Shown here in pieces: positions 26,601 through 34,171 of a stretch of DNA of 64,000 nucleotides. Source of the DNA: Clostridium sp. (GTDB lineage: Bacteria > Bacillota > Clostridia > Clostridiales > Clostridiaceae); NCBI RefSeq assembly GCF_022482905.1, contig NZ_JAKVOI010000001.1:1179958-1243957 (forward strand), written 5' to 3'. Every line of letters begins with the position of its first letter. The first letter of the stretch is position 1. The position numbers and the translations under genes were made by a program. The notes beneath the pieces were generated by a model. That model searched no databases. It saw nothing but the letters and a program-made list of their open reading frames with translations, and was not told the origin of the DNA.

Positions 26601-28206
26601 TGGACCAAAGGTAGATCATTATATTGCGGAAGTCAGACATTCTACTCCGGGAATAGCTCTCATATCTCCACCACCGCATCATGATATATATTCGATAGAA
26701 GATCTGGCTCAGCTTATATATGATTTGAAAAGTGTAAATCCCAACAGCAGAATCAGTGTAAAACTTGTATCGGAAGTTGGAGTTGGAATTGTTGCAGCAG
26801 GTGTGGCAAAAGCACATGCAGATTTAATATTGATAAGTGGACATGACGGCGGAACGGGGGCATCACCACTTTCGTCCATGAGGTATGCCGGTACTCCTTG
26901 GGAAATAGGACTCTCAGAAACGCATCAGGTACTTCTTCTGAACAATTTGAGAAGCAAGGTAAGACTTCAAACAGATGGACAGTTGAAGACGGGGAAGGAC
27001 GTAGTTGTTGCATCGCTGCTCGGTGCAGAAGAGTTTGGATTTGCAACTACGCTGCTTGTAACATTGGGTTGTACTCTTCTTAGAAAATGTCACTGCAACA
27101 TGTGTTCCATGGGGATTGCAACACAGGATCCGGAATTGAGGAAAAATTTCAAGGGAAAGCCTGAATATATAATCAACTTTTTAACTTTTATAGCTAGAGA
27201 AGTTAGGGAATATATGGCTAAGCTTGGATTCAGAACAATGAATGAAATGATTGGGAGAGTAGATAAACTCAAGGTAAAGGATGGCGAGAATCTGGATCAT
27301 TGGAAGATTAAGGGACTTGATTTTTCAAGTATATTCTACAGGCCGGATGTACCTGAAAGGATAAAGCCATATTGTACGATACAGCAGGATCACGGTATAG
27401 ATAGTGCACTTGACCATACTTTGATACAGATTGCATCTCCGGCATTGAATGATAGAAAAAGCGTATGTGGGGATTTTGAAATAAAGAATGTCAATAGAAG
27501 TGTCGGAACCATGTTAAGCGGCAAGATAGCCAAGATTTTTGGAAGAGAAGGGCTTCCTGATGATACCATAGTGTTCAACTTCAAAGGATCTGCCGGTCAG
27601 AGCTTTGGAGCATTTGGAATGAAAGGGCTTACTTTAAAGCTTGTAGGAGATGCCAATGACTATGTAGGAAAAGGGCTGTCCGGAGCTAAACTCATAATAG
27701 AAACTCCTGAAAATGCTGGATATAAAGCTGGCAACAGTTTTGTTGCCGGAAATACTATATTATACGGAGCTACTAGCGGCAAGCTTTTTGTAAATGGAAT
27801 GGCTGGTGAAAGGTTCGGAGTAAGAAATAGCGGGGCTTGTGCAGTAGTAGAAGGAGTAGGTGATCACTGCTGTGAATACATGACTGGCGGGACTATTGTA
27901 GTTATCGGAAAGACAGGAAGAAATTTTGGAGCAGGTATGAGCGGCGGAATAGCTTATGTATTGGATGAAGATAATGATTTTGACAAGAATTGCAATATGG
28001 ATATGGTTGAAATAAATGAACTTGACAGCGATGACGAAAAGATGGTATATGACCTTGTAAGTGAACATCGCGAAAGTGCCAATAGTTTCAAGGCAAAATA
28101 CATTCTCGATAATTGGGATAAATGCAGATCCAAATTTAAGAAAGTTATCCCTACTGCATATAAGCTTATACTTCAAAAAAACAAGCAGGCAGTAAAAGTA
28201 TCTTAG
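23680..28206 (+). CDS. gltB: Glutamate synthase large subunit
   Basis: A 1508-residue enzyme that transfers glutamine amide nitrogen to 2-oxoglutarate. The class II amidotransferase domain begins at Cys23 (ERDNCGVGFVANI), so the first 22 residues should be cleaved off. The central domain and FMN-binding synthase domain follow (SGEGGEDYRRF, then HDGGTGASPLSS). The Fe-S cysteines are in GCTLLRKCHCNMCSMGIA, and a C-terminal GXGXG beta-helix closes it (GKTGRNFGAGMSGG). AAAGGGGG precedes the ATG. gltD follows after 16 bases. Full-length with no lesion. Confidence 0.96.
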   Translation: MKSIEGLPPKQGLYDPSFERDNCGVGFVANIKGEKSHDVVKKGLRVLVNLTHRGAVGADPKTGDGAGILVQIPDEFFRICCDNQGVILPPAGKYAVGMIFLPKEPAIRYQCEGILERIIKEEGQKILGWRTVPTDDRGIGETARGTEPIIRQVFVENCLENQTEFERKLYIIRKRAENEVEKLVKRNAEYFYICSFSSKTVVYKGLLLADQITGYYLDLNDVNFKSAIALVHQRFSTNTFPTWDLAQPFRYLAHNGEINTIRGNRNWMNAREGILKSSAFKKDIGKLFPIITPNGSDSASLDNMFELLTVDGRSIAHSMMMLIPEAWEKNDDMPAYKKAFYEYHGSLIEPWDGPAAVFFTDGDQVGATLDRNGLRPAKYVITKDGQVAMASELGVLEFNPEEVIEKGRLKPGKMFLVDTKKGKIVDDQELKRELCMDKPYEEYIKDSKRLLEDFEDVSEYTEISPEKLKEQQQAFGYTMEDLKVILKFMAESGKEPLGSMGNDTPLAVLSDRPQLLFSYFRQLFAQVTNPPIDPIREGVVMSLMNYLGPQNNILSKGAIDSPFIELKSPVLTDDEMAKIKKLGDVNFKTTTVPITFKYDSGISGFKEALKLICERVSKKVDEGYNILVLSDKKIDEYEATIPSLLAVSAVHHYLIKKKTRTKVSIIVETGEARETTHFALLIGYGASAVCPYLAYRSIEKLVDTGVIKDVSKEKADSNYREAVCAGLLKILSKMGICTIQSYHGAQIFEALGLSQEFVDKYFKGTTTTIGGIGIDIVAKEVLLRHRRAFDRFRNPSLELDIGGLYSWRKEGEFHLFNPMTIHKLQLASRKNDYKLYKEYSNLVDDQRKQPCTLRSLLDFDFDSSCGIPIEEVEPESEIIKRFCSGAMSLGALSKECHETIAIAMNKIGAKSNSGEGGEDYRRFKVGRDGQNKRGAIKQVASARFGVTTEYLVNTDEIQIKVAQGAKPGEGGHLPGPKVDHYIAEVRHSTPGIALISPPPHHDIYSIEDLAQLIYDLKSVNPNSRISVKLVSEVGVGIVAAGVAKAHADLILISGHDGGTGASPLSSMRYAGTPWEIGLSETHQVLLLNNLRSKVRLQTDGQLKTGKDVVVASLLGAEEFGFATTLLVTLGCTLLRKCHCNMCSMGIATQDPELRKNFKGKPEYIINFLTFIAREVREYMAKLGFRTMNEMIGRVDKLKVKDGENLDHWKIKGLDFSSIFYRPDVPERIKPYCTIQQDHGIDSALDHTLIQIASPALNDRKSVCGDFEIKNVNRSVGTMLSGKIAKIFGREGLPDDTIVFNFKGSAGQSFGAFGMKGLTLKLVGDANDYVGKGLSGAKLIIETPENAGYKAGNSFVAGNTILYGATSGKLFVNGMAGERFGVRNSGACAVVEGVGDHCCEYMTGGTIVVIGKTGRNFGAGMSGGIAYVLDEDNDFDKNCNMDMVEINELDSDDEKMVYDLVSEHRESANSFKAKYILDNWDKCRSKFKKVIPTAYKLILQKNKQAVKVS

Positions 28207-28222
28207 TGAAGGGGGATATATA

Positions 28223-29650
28223 ATGGGAAAATTAACTGGATTTAAAGAATTTAACCGTAAGGATTTTGCTACAAGGCCTGTGGAAAACAGGATTAAGGAT
28301 TACAAAGAGGTTCATAATGCACTGCCTATAAAAGATATGGAAGACCAGGCAGCAAGATGTATGAATTGTGGTACACCATTTTGCAACTGGGGATGCCCAC
28401 TTGGAAATTTAATTCCAGACTGGAATGATTTTGCCTATAATACTGACTGGAAAAAGGCTTATGACAGACTTTCGATGACCAATAATTTCCCTGAATTTAC
28501 GGGAAGAATATGTCCTGCATTGTGTGAGGCATCCTGTACTTTGGGAGTAAATTATGATCCTGTATCTATAAGAGAGCTTGAATACATGATTATAGAAAAA
28601 GCTTTTAAAGAAGGATGGGTTAAACCTGTTCCTCCCAGAAATAGAACTGGAAGAAAAGTGGCTGTTGTTGGGTCAGGTCCATCAGGTCTTTCTGCAGCTG
28701 TGCAATTGAATTCCGTCGGACATGAAGTAGTTGTTTTTGAAAGACATGATGAAATTGGAGGGCTTCTGAGATACGGTATACCGGATTTCAAACTTGAAAA
28801 AAGTGTAGTTAGAAGAAGGATAGGCATCATGGAAGAAGAGGGTGTGGAATTTAGGACGAATGTTAATGTAGGTGCAGATATAACTGCTGAAGAACTTCTC
28901 AAGGAATTCGATGCAGTAGTACTTGCAGGAGGCTCGACTATTCCAAGAAATCTAGAAGTCCCAGGAAGAGAACTTGATGGAATACATTTTGCAGTTGATT
29001 ATTTGACACTCCAGAATAAAAAGGTATCAAACAAAAATTCAGATCATGATATTACAGCCAGGGGAAAATCGGTGCTTGTAATTGGAGGAGGGGATACAGG
29101 TTCCGACTGTATAGGTACGGCAATACGTCAGGGAGCAAAAAAGGTGTATCAGATAGAGATAATGCCAAAACCTCCTGTATCAAGAGATGATAGTATGCCG
29201 TGGCCAATCTATCCTAAAATTTTAAAGACAACTACCTCGCATGAAGAGGGATGTGAGCGTATGTGGAATATATCGACAAAATGGTTTATAGGAAAGGATG
29301 GCAATGTAAACAAAGTTCATTGTGCAAAAGTCAAATGGCATAAAAACAACAATGGAAACATGTCCTTTGATGAGATCAGTGGAAGTGAGTTTGATATAGA
29401 GGCTGATTTGGTGCTTATAGCCATGGGATTTCTACATCCCGATCATGAAGGATTATTGAACGCTCTGTCATTGAACTTTGATGTCAGAGGCAATATAGAT
29501 ACATCCAAAACACATATGACAAATGTCAAGGGAGTATTTTCGGCTGGAGATATGAGAACGGGTCAGTCTTTGGTTGTAAAGGCCATTGAAGATGGAAGGA
29601 TTACTGCAAGATACGTAGATGAATATTTGATGGGTGATACTTTTCTTTAA
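28223..29650 (+). CDS. gltD: Glutamate synthase small subunit
   Basis: A 475-residue flavoprotein that passes NAD(P)H electrons to GltB. N-terminal cysteines for Fe-S clusters are in RCMNCGTPFCNWGCPLGN and GRICPALCEASC. The FAD site is VVGSGPSGLSAAVQL and the NAD(P) site is VIGGGDTGSDCIG. The C-terminal FAD contact is VFSAGDMRTGQSLVVKAI. It is 16 bases behind gltB with AAGGGGGA as ribosome binding site, and ends at a very strong terminator shared with the convergent glutamine synthetase gene. Confidence 0.96.
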   Translation: MGKLTGFKEFNRKDFATRPVENRIKDYKEVHNALPIKDMEDQAARCMNCGTPFCNWGCPLGNLIPDWNDFAYNTDWKKAYDRLSMTNNFPEFTGRICPALCEASCTLGVNYDPVSIRELEYMIIEKAFKEGWVKPVPPRNRTGRKVAVVGSGPSGLSAAVQLNSVGHEVVVFERHDEIGGLLRYGIPDFKLEKSVVRRRIGIMEEEGVEFRTNVNVGADITAEELLKEFDAVVLAGGSTIPRNLEVPGRELDGIHFAVDYLTLQNKKVSNKNSDHDITARGKSVLVIGGGDTGSDCIGTAIRQGAKKVYQIEIMPKPPVSRDDSMPWPIYPKILKTTTSHEEGCERMWNISTKWFIGKDGNVNKVHCAKVKWHKNNNGNMSFDEISGSEFDIEADLVLIAMGFLHPDHEGLLNALSLNFDVRGNIDTSKTHMTNVKGVFSAGDMRTGQSLVVKAIEDGRITARYVDEYLMGDTFL

Positions 29651-29670
29651 TGTTGATATTGTAATTTAAA

Positions 29671-29720
29671 TAGGATAGTGCGGTGAATTATTTTAATTCA
29701 CCGCACTATCCTATAACTTT
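29671..29720. terminator. 20-bp stem bidirectional terminator
   Basis: A perfect 20-bp stem (29671-29690 with 29694-29713) closes a three-base loop between the convergent gltD and glutamine synthetase genes. It works on either strand. Confidence 0.9.
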
Positions 29721-29722
29721 TT

Positions 29723-31615
29723 CTATATATCAAGTAAATTTTTCTTGTAATCGGAATACAGTGCTCTAAGTTCAGCTATATTATTTTCTATTTCAATCTG
29801 CAGCTTTGACACTTCTGCATAATCTTCTTTTTCAGTAGCTTCCTTTATTTTTGTAAACAGGCTCTTCTTTGTATAGGAATCCTTGATGAGATCATGTCTT
29901 AAAGCATCTATTTTCATCCATGTTGCCACATCGATGTCAAGTGCCTTTCCACTGCAGTGAAGCAGCTTGAAGCCTCTTATTTCCTCAGTGTACTGGTTTA
30001 TGATTCTGTGGTTCAGTTCAACTATCCACTTCTCCAGGAATGCTTCCTTGAAGCTTTCTATATATTTATCCTTCAATATACCGCTGCCTGTAAGTACTGC
30101 AGTCTTCTCAGGATATTTTTCAAATGCAGACAGGTTGTCATATACTGTAGCCGGTGCCTTGCCGTAAAGTTTTTCCCTTTCCTCGTCCGTATAGGATTCG
30201 AATACGTCGATTTCACTTCTGTAAGCCCTGTCTTTTTCAAGGTAGTCTGCATCATCACCGTATTTCTTTGACAGCTCGGCAAGAAGATCATCTTCTGTTT
30301 TGCCGTTCTTTACTGCATATGCTATACCATCAACCATGGCAACATAAATTGCACCTACGGCAAGATAAGTGTTTGTTCCGGGATTTGGCGCCCTGAGTTC
30401 AAATCTTGTTGCAAGAGGGCTCTGAAGTTCCCTTACTACTCCGAGAAGTACCGACCTGTTCCTTGAAGGGACTTCTACAGAACGTCCTATTGAAGTTACT
30501 ATGCAGACTGGAGCCTCAAAGCCCGGTTTCAATCTTCTGAGGGCATCTGTTGTAGATGAAACGAATGGGTTGAGGACTTCATAGTTCTTGAGTATTCCCA
30601 TTATGGAAGCATATCCGAATATGCTGAGAAAGCTTTTCTTTGAGGAGAACAGGTTTATTCTCTTTCCCTCTTTAAGCTTCAATGCAATTCCAATATGTGT
30701 ATGTTCTCCGTTGCCTGCTATACCCTCTACAGGTTTGGCCTTGAAGGTTACATTAAGTCCGTTTTCCTTGAAAGTCTCTTCTATTATGTTCTTTATGAAG
30801 GCCTCATTGTCGATTGCCTGTACTGCAGTAGAATACTTCCAGTCAATTTCAAGCTGCTCCATTATCTGATAGTCTCCATTTTCATCTACCTTTGCCTGTA
30901 TGCCTCCAACTTCCTTGTGTCCCATCTCAGGCTCAAGCCCGTACAGGTCCATTACAAGCAGTGACTGCTCCAGTGCTGTCTTTACCGCACCTTTTGTTCT
31001 TGCCCAGTACTGCTCCTTGAGTACCTGTGAAGTTGAAAGTGCCTCCACCTCGGTCTTGTTGTTCGGGGTGTTGACCCAGAATTCAAGTTCTGTTGCGCAT
31101 GTGCCTACTACATCTTCTATGTCATCATATTTTATTCCAAAGGAAGATAGTGATCCGGGGTACTGCTTGAACAGATCAAGAAGATTTGATTTGAGGTACT
31201 CTATGGAATGTTTCAATACATACCTGGAATCCACTGGTGCACTGCTGTGATACAGAAAGCAAGGTATTCTGAGTGTGCCTACAGGTTTTCCGGTTCCGGG
31301 GTCTATGTTATCCTTGTTGTAATCAACATACCAGTTTACGTCAGTATCAGGAAACATATCAACCTTGGCGTCATCCAGTGTTGCTATTCCCGGAAGTACT
31401 ATTGATGAACCGTCTGTCTGAACTGATCCTTTGAGAAAACCTTCTATATCATCCAGAAATATTTTGATGGGAATTTTTTCGTCTGTATTGTTGCCAGAGA
31501 GATCGACACCTACAGCCGATACAAATTTTATTTCGGGATGGGAAGTTAAAATTTCCTTCAGATCTTTTTTGGAATGTTTGTTGTCAGGTATTGTGTAAAC
31601 TAAATCTTTTGACAT
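29723..31615 (-). CDS. Glutamine synthetase, long form (630 residues)
   Basis: It makes glutamine from glutamate, ammonia and ATP. Signatures are the N-terminal beta-grasp region with VQTDGSSIVLPGIATL, catalytic metal-binding ELEFWV, the ATP/glutamate loop GNGEHTHIG, and SRNRSVLLGV with RFELRAPNP. At 630 residues it is longer than the classical GlnA (about 440-470) and shorter than type III (about 700 or more). The extra 130 C-terminal residues are helical and charged (ATEKEDYAEVSKLQIEIENN). This long form occurs in several clostridia. The ribosome binding site AAGGGGGC precedes the ATG. With gltBD alongside it completes the GS-GOGAT cycle. No GlnR site or glutamine riboswitch was recognised in the 200-base upstream gap. 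Confidence 0.92.
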   Translation of the reverse strand: MSKDLVYTIPDNKHSKKDLKEILTSHPEIKFVSAVGVDLSGNNTDEKIPIKIFLDDIEGFLKGSVQTDGSSIVLPGIATLDDAKVDMFPDTDVNWYVDYNKDNIDPGTGKPVGTLRIPCFLYHSSAPVDSRYVLKHSIEYLKSNLLDLFKQYPGSLSSFGIKYDDIEDVVGTCATELEFWVNTPNNKTEVEALSTSQVLKEQYWARTKGAVKTALEQSLLVMDLYGLEPEMGHKEVGGIQAKVDENGDYQIMEQLEIDWKYSTAVQAIDNEAFIKNIIEETFKENGLNVTFKAKPVEGIAGNGEHTHIGIALKLKEGKRINLFSSKKSFLSIFGYASIMGILKNYEVLNPFVSSTTDALRRLKPGFEAPVCIVTSIGRSVEVPSRNRSVLLGVVRELQSPLATRFELRAPNPGTNTYLAVGAIYVAMVDGIAYAVKNGKTEDDLLAELSKKYGDDADYLEKDRAYRSEIDVFESYTDEEREKLYGKAPATVYDNLSAFEKYPEKTAVLTGSGILKDKYIESFKEAFLEKWIVELNHRIINQYTEEIRGFKLLHCSGKALDIDVATWMKIDALRHDLIKDSYTKKSLFTKIKEATEKEDYAEVSKLQIEIENNIAELRALYSDYKKNLLDI

Positions 31616-31778
31616 TTTGTTGCCCCCTTGTAAAATATAATAAAAAAATAGTAATTATCCAATATTTTATATCAAAATGATAAAAAAACAATTAAATTAT
31701 TTATATATTGCAATCTATATACATTTATGATTTTATAATTTATATTTGTGTATGTCAATAGAAATGAACAAAAATAAC

Positions 31779-31816
31779 AATAATGCTGGCATTTTTTTAA
31801 TTATGCCAGCATTATT
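31779..31816 (-). terminator. Terminator of the 182-residue Sm-like gene
   Basis: AATAATGCTGGCAT (31779-31792) pairs with ATGCCAGCATTATT (31803-31816). On the minus strand a T-rich tract follows. It touches the stop codon at 31817. Confidence 0.85.
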
Positions 31817-32365
31817 TTATAGGGCATTGTGAACAAAAGCTACTATTTTGTCAATAGGAATATCTACTAGAGATCCTAATTTTGAATTATCGTTATTTTC
31901 ATAACAATCGTCATCCAGTTTATAAGGATCATAGCAGTTTTCCACCAAATCATCGGAATTGCATGAATTATTAATAGGACAATCAGGAATAGGTCCTATT
32001 TTGGTTATAAGTCTTAAAAAGTATCTGTTTACGGATATTAGAACACCTGAAAAACCATAGCCTGAATTTCCTCCACTTGAAGTGAATATTGTTACAGGTT
32101 TACCTATATATCTGCTTAAGTTATCTGAAAAGCTCATAGAACCTATACTGCAGTTGTTTTTTTCATGCCTATTCTTATTTCTTGAACTGCGGTTATTGAA
32201 ATTTTCATCTTCAAGTAAGTTTGAAGTACCTGTTGTATTTTTCAAAATATCATCTTCTTCTATTGGTTTATAGTCGGCATCCATGTAAGTTTTGTTATCT
32301 GAGGAATTTCTATTTTCATATCTTTTGTTGTTTCCTCTATAATGTCTTCGATGGTGTCTGCTCAA
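31817..32365 (-). CDS. Sm-fold-like repeat family protein A
   Basis: A 182-residue protein of unknown role. Residues 1-70 are a low-complexity, Arg/Asn-rich tail (MSRHHRRHYRGNNKRYENRN). A compact domain follows: SDNLSRYIGKPVTIFTSSGG, then FSGVLISVNRYFLRLITKIG, with the end VDIPIDKIVAFVHNAL. The glycine, strand and strand order resembles a small Sm-like or DUF2642-type barrel. A variable acidic Cys-rich insert (CPINNSCN, then ENCYDPYKLDDDCYEN) separates the halves. The same domain forms the whole of the neighbour at 32481. An AAAGAGGTG site precedes the ATG. Such paralogues suggest a spore-coat or surface role, but this is only a guess. Confidence 0.75.
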   Translation of the reverse strand: MSRHHRRHYRGNNKRYENRNSSDNKTYMDADYKPIEEDDILKNTTGTSNLLEDENFNNRSSRNKNRHEKNNCSIGSMSFSDNLSRYIGKPVTIFTSSGGNSGYGFSGVLISVNRYFLRLITKIGPIPDCPINNSCNSDDLVENCYDPYKLDDDCYENNDNSKLGSLVDIPIDKIVAFVHNAL

Positions 32366-32427
32366 AATATTCTCACCTCTTTTTAAAATTATTAAAAGAC
32401 AAGCATTTTAGTGTGGAGTATTATAAA

Positions 32428-32467
32428 AGCACCACCAGTGTAAAATATGGGGATTAATGATGGTGCT
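32428..32467 (-). terminator. Terminator between the two Sm-like genes
   Basis: AGCACCACCA (32428-32437) pairs with TGATGGTGCT (32458-32467) with one mismatch. On the minus strand it is followed by TTTTATAAT. It ends the 104-residue gene, so the two paralogues are transcribed separately. Confidence 0.65.
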
Positions 32468-32480
32468 CATATATCATAAT

Positions 32481-32795
32481 TTATATTGAATTATGAACAA
32501 AGGATACTATGGATGATATAGGAATATCTACTACGGATCCTCTGTTATAGTTTTTACTGTTGTAGGAATTGTTGCGCCTATTTAAATCATTATCTGAAAA
32601 ATTTGAACAGGAATTGGATATTGAACAGGAAGGTGCAGAGCCTATTTTAGTCAATAACCTTATAAAATCACTGTTTACTGACATTAAAACACCTGTAAAT
32701 CCCGAACCAGAAATTCCACCGCTTGCCGTAAATATGGTTACTGTCTGTCCTGTAAATTTTGCCAGATGACTGGCAAAACTGCATCCATTTGACAA
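32481..32795 (-). CDS. Sm-fold-like repeat family protein B
   Basis: A 104-residue paralogue of protein A. It has FASHLAKFTGQTVTIFTASG, then FTGVLMSVNSDFIRLLTKIG, an Asn/Ser-rich insert, and VDIPISSIVSFVHNSI. It lacks the basic N-terminal tail, so it shows the minimal domain. The insert contains CSISNSC where protein A has CPINNSC. AAAGGAGGGGA precedes the ATG. Function unknown; the conserved final motif V-D-I-P-I-x2-I-V-x-F-V-H-N is the best search key. Confidence 0.75.
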   Translation of the reverse strand: MSNGCSFASHLAKFTGQTVTIFTASGGISGSGFTGVLMSVNSDFIRLLTKIGSAPSCSISNSCSNFSDNDLNRRNNSYNSKNYNRGSVVDIPISSIVSFVHNSI

Positions 32796-32875
32796 TTTGT
32801 TCCCCTCCTTTTTAGCTCAAGTAACAGGAAATTATCCTTAATTCATAATATGCTAAATATATAATAGGTGACAGT

Positions 32876-32898
32876 AAAAAAAGGACTCAAAAGAGTCC
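32876..32898 (-). terminator. Terminator of the RND operon
   Basis: On the minus strand GGACTC-TTTT-GAGTCC is followed by a run of seven T. Confidence 0.85.
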
Positions 32899-32916
32899 CC
32901 TTGCCTTATATATATA

Positions 32917-34167
32917 TTAGTTTAGTATTCTGACTTTGTCTCCATCATTTAGGAAAGTTTGTCCTTGGGATACTATGGCATCATCCACACTTGTCTTGGA
33001 AGATATTACTTCAGTTATTTTATCATTGGAAAGTCCTGTATTGATGGAAACCTTCTTTATCTTGTTGTCTTTTACTATATATAAATATGAAACACCATTT
33101 TCAACTTTTATAGATTGATTTGGTACTGCCAGTATGTTATTTTTAGTTTCATCGGGCAGTGATATTTTGGCAAACATTCCAGATTTCAAGTTTCCGTCAT
33201 TATTATTAAGTTTGATTTTTACTGTATACTGCTTGGTTTTACTGTCGGCATCGGGACTTATAGTGTCCACTGTGGCGGTGAATTTTTTATCCGGCATTGA
33301 AGGAATAGTTATAGGAAGTGACTGACCTTTCTTGATTTTGGAAAGTATATTGTCAGGCACACTTATTTCTGCCATAATCGAGCTTGAATCTATTATAGTT
33401 AAAGATGGCTGGCCGGTTGGTGAAATTTCTCCTTCATGTACAGCTGATGAAGATACAGTGCCTGAAATAGGAGATCTAATTATATTGTCACTTATTTGTG
33501 ACTGAATTGACTTAAGACCGGCTTCGGACTGGTTTACCTGTGCCTGTGCAACTTCAACTGATTCAGGACCAATTTTTTGCTGGATCAAATTTAAATTCTG
33601 TTCAGCTGCAGATAATGCGGCAGTTGCACTGTCCAATTTCGTTTTTGCAGAATCCAGTTCCTGTTTTGATAGTGCTCCTGCAGAGTACAGTTTTTGTGAT
33701 CTATCATAATTGGTTTTTGCATCATCATAATTAATTTTTGCTGTTTTTATACTTTGTTCAGCCTGAATTACCTGTTGTTCAAATCCAGAACTCCTTGTTT
33801 TATCCAAATTTGCCTTTGCAGAATCGATACTTGCCTGCTGCTGTTCCAATTGAGCCTCCAGACTGCTGGAATCAATCGTAAATAAAATATCACCTTTTTT
33901 CACATTGCTTCCTACTTTTACATTCAGGGTCATAATTTTACCTGGAGTTTTAGGAGATATGGAAACTTCTTTATCAGCAACTAATTTTCCAGAATAATCT
34001 ACAGTTGTAGATAAAGATGTAACTTTAGCGTGAGTTACACTTACATTTTTAATTGGGTTCTGACTCACTACTTTTTTATTTTTGATGATATTGTGGGCTA
34101 TAGCAGCCACTGCAAGAACTGCTAATAATAACAGTACTATTTTCCATATGTTTTTTTTCAACTTCAT
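32917..34167 (-). CDS. RND pump membrane-fusion (adaptor) protein
   Basis: A 416-residue HlyD/AcrA-family adaptor. Residues 7-27 are a single membrane anchor (WKIVLLLLAVLAVAAIAHNI). It is followed by a biotinyl-lipoyl half (VKVGSNVKKGDILFTIDSSS), a coiled-coil hairpin rich in Gln/Ala/Lys (about 100-225), the second lipoyl half (RSPISGTVSSSAVHEGE) and beta-barrel domains. It starts 4 bases after the RND pump gene with AGGAGGTG inside that gene's end, so the two are coupled. In a cell without an outer membrane the adaptor would act outside the cytoplasmic membrane, as for SwrC-type systems. Substrate unknown. Confidence 0.92.
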   Translation of the reverse strand: MKLKKNIWKIVLLLLAVLAVAAIAHNIIKNKKVVSQNPIKNVSVTHAKVTSLSTTVDYSGKLVADKEVSISPKTPGKIMTLNVKVGSNVKKGDILFTIDSSSLEAQLEQQQASIDSAKANLDKTRSSGFEQQVIQAEQSIKTAKINYDDAKTNYDRSQKLYSAGALSKQELDSAKTKLDSATAALSAAEQNLNLIQQKIGPESVEVAQAQVNQSEAGLKSIQSQISDNIIRSPISGTVSSSAVHEGEISPTGQPSLTIIDSSSIMAEISVPDNILSKIKKGQSLPITIPSMPDKKFTATVDTISPDADSKTKQYTVKIKLNNNDGNLKSGMFAKISLPDETKNNILAVPNQSIKVENGVSYLYIVKDNKIKKVSINTGLSNDKITEVISSKTSVDDAIVSQGQTFLNDGDKVRILN

Positions 34168-34171
34168 TACA

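Noticed and set aside
26753-27046. Minus-strand frame in gltB resembling a small protein
   Set aside because: Shadow of a highly conserved gltB region, with no start signal.
31616-31816. Glutamine riboswitch or GlnR site before the glutamine synthetase gene
   Set aside because: The roughly 160 bases between the start codon and the neighbouring terminator are A/T-rich with no glnA-motif sequence or TGTNA-type dyad that I could recognise.
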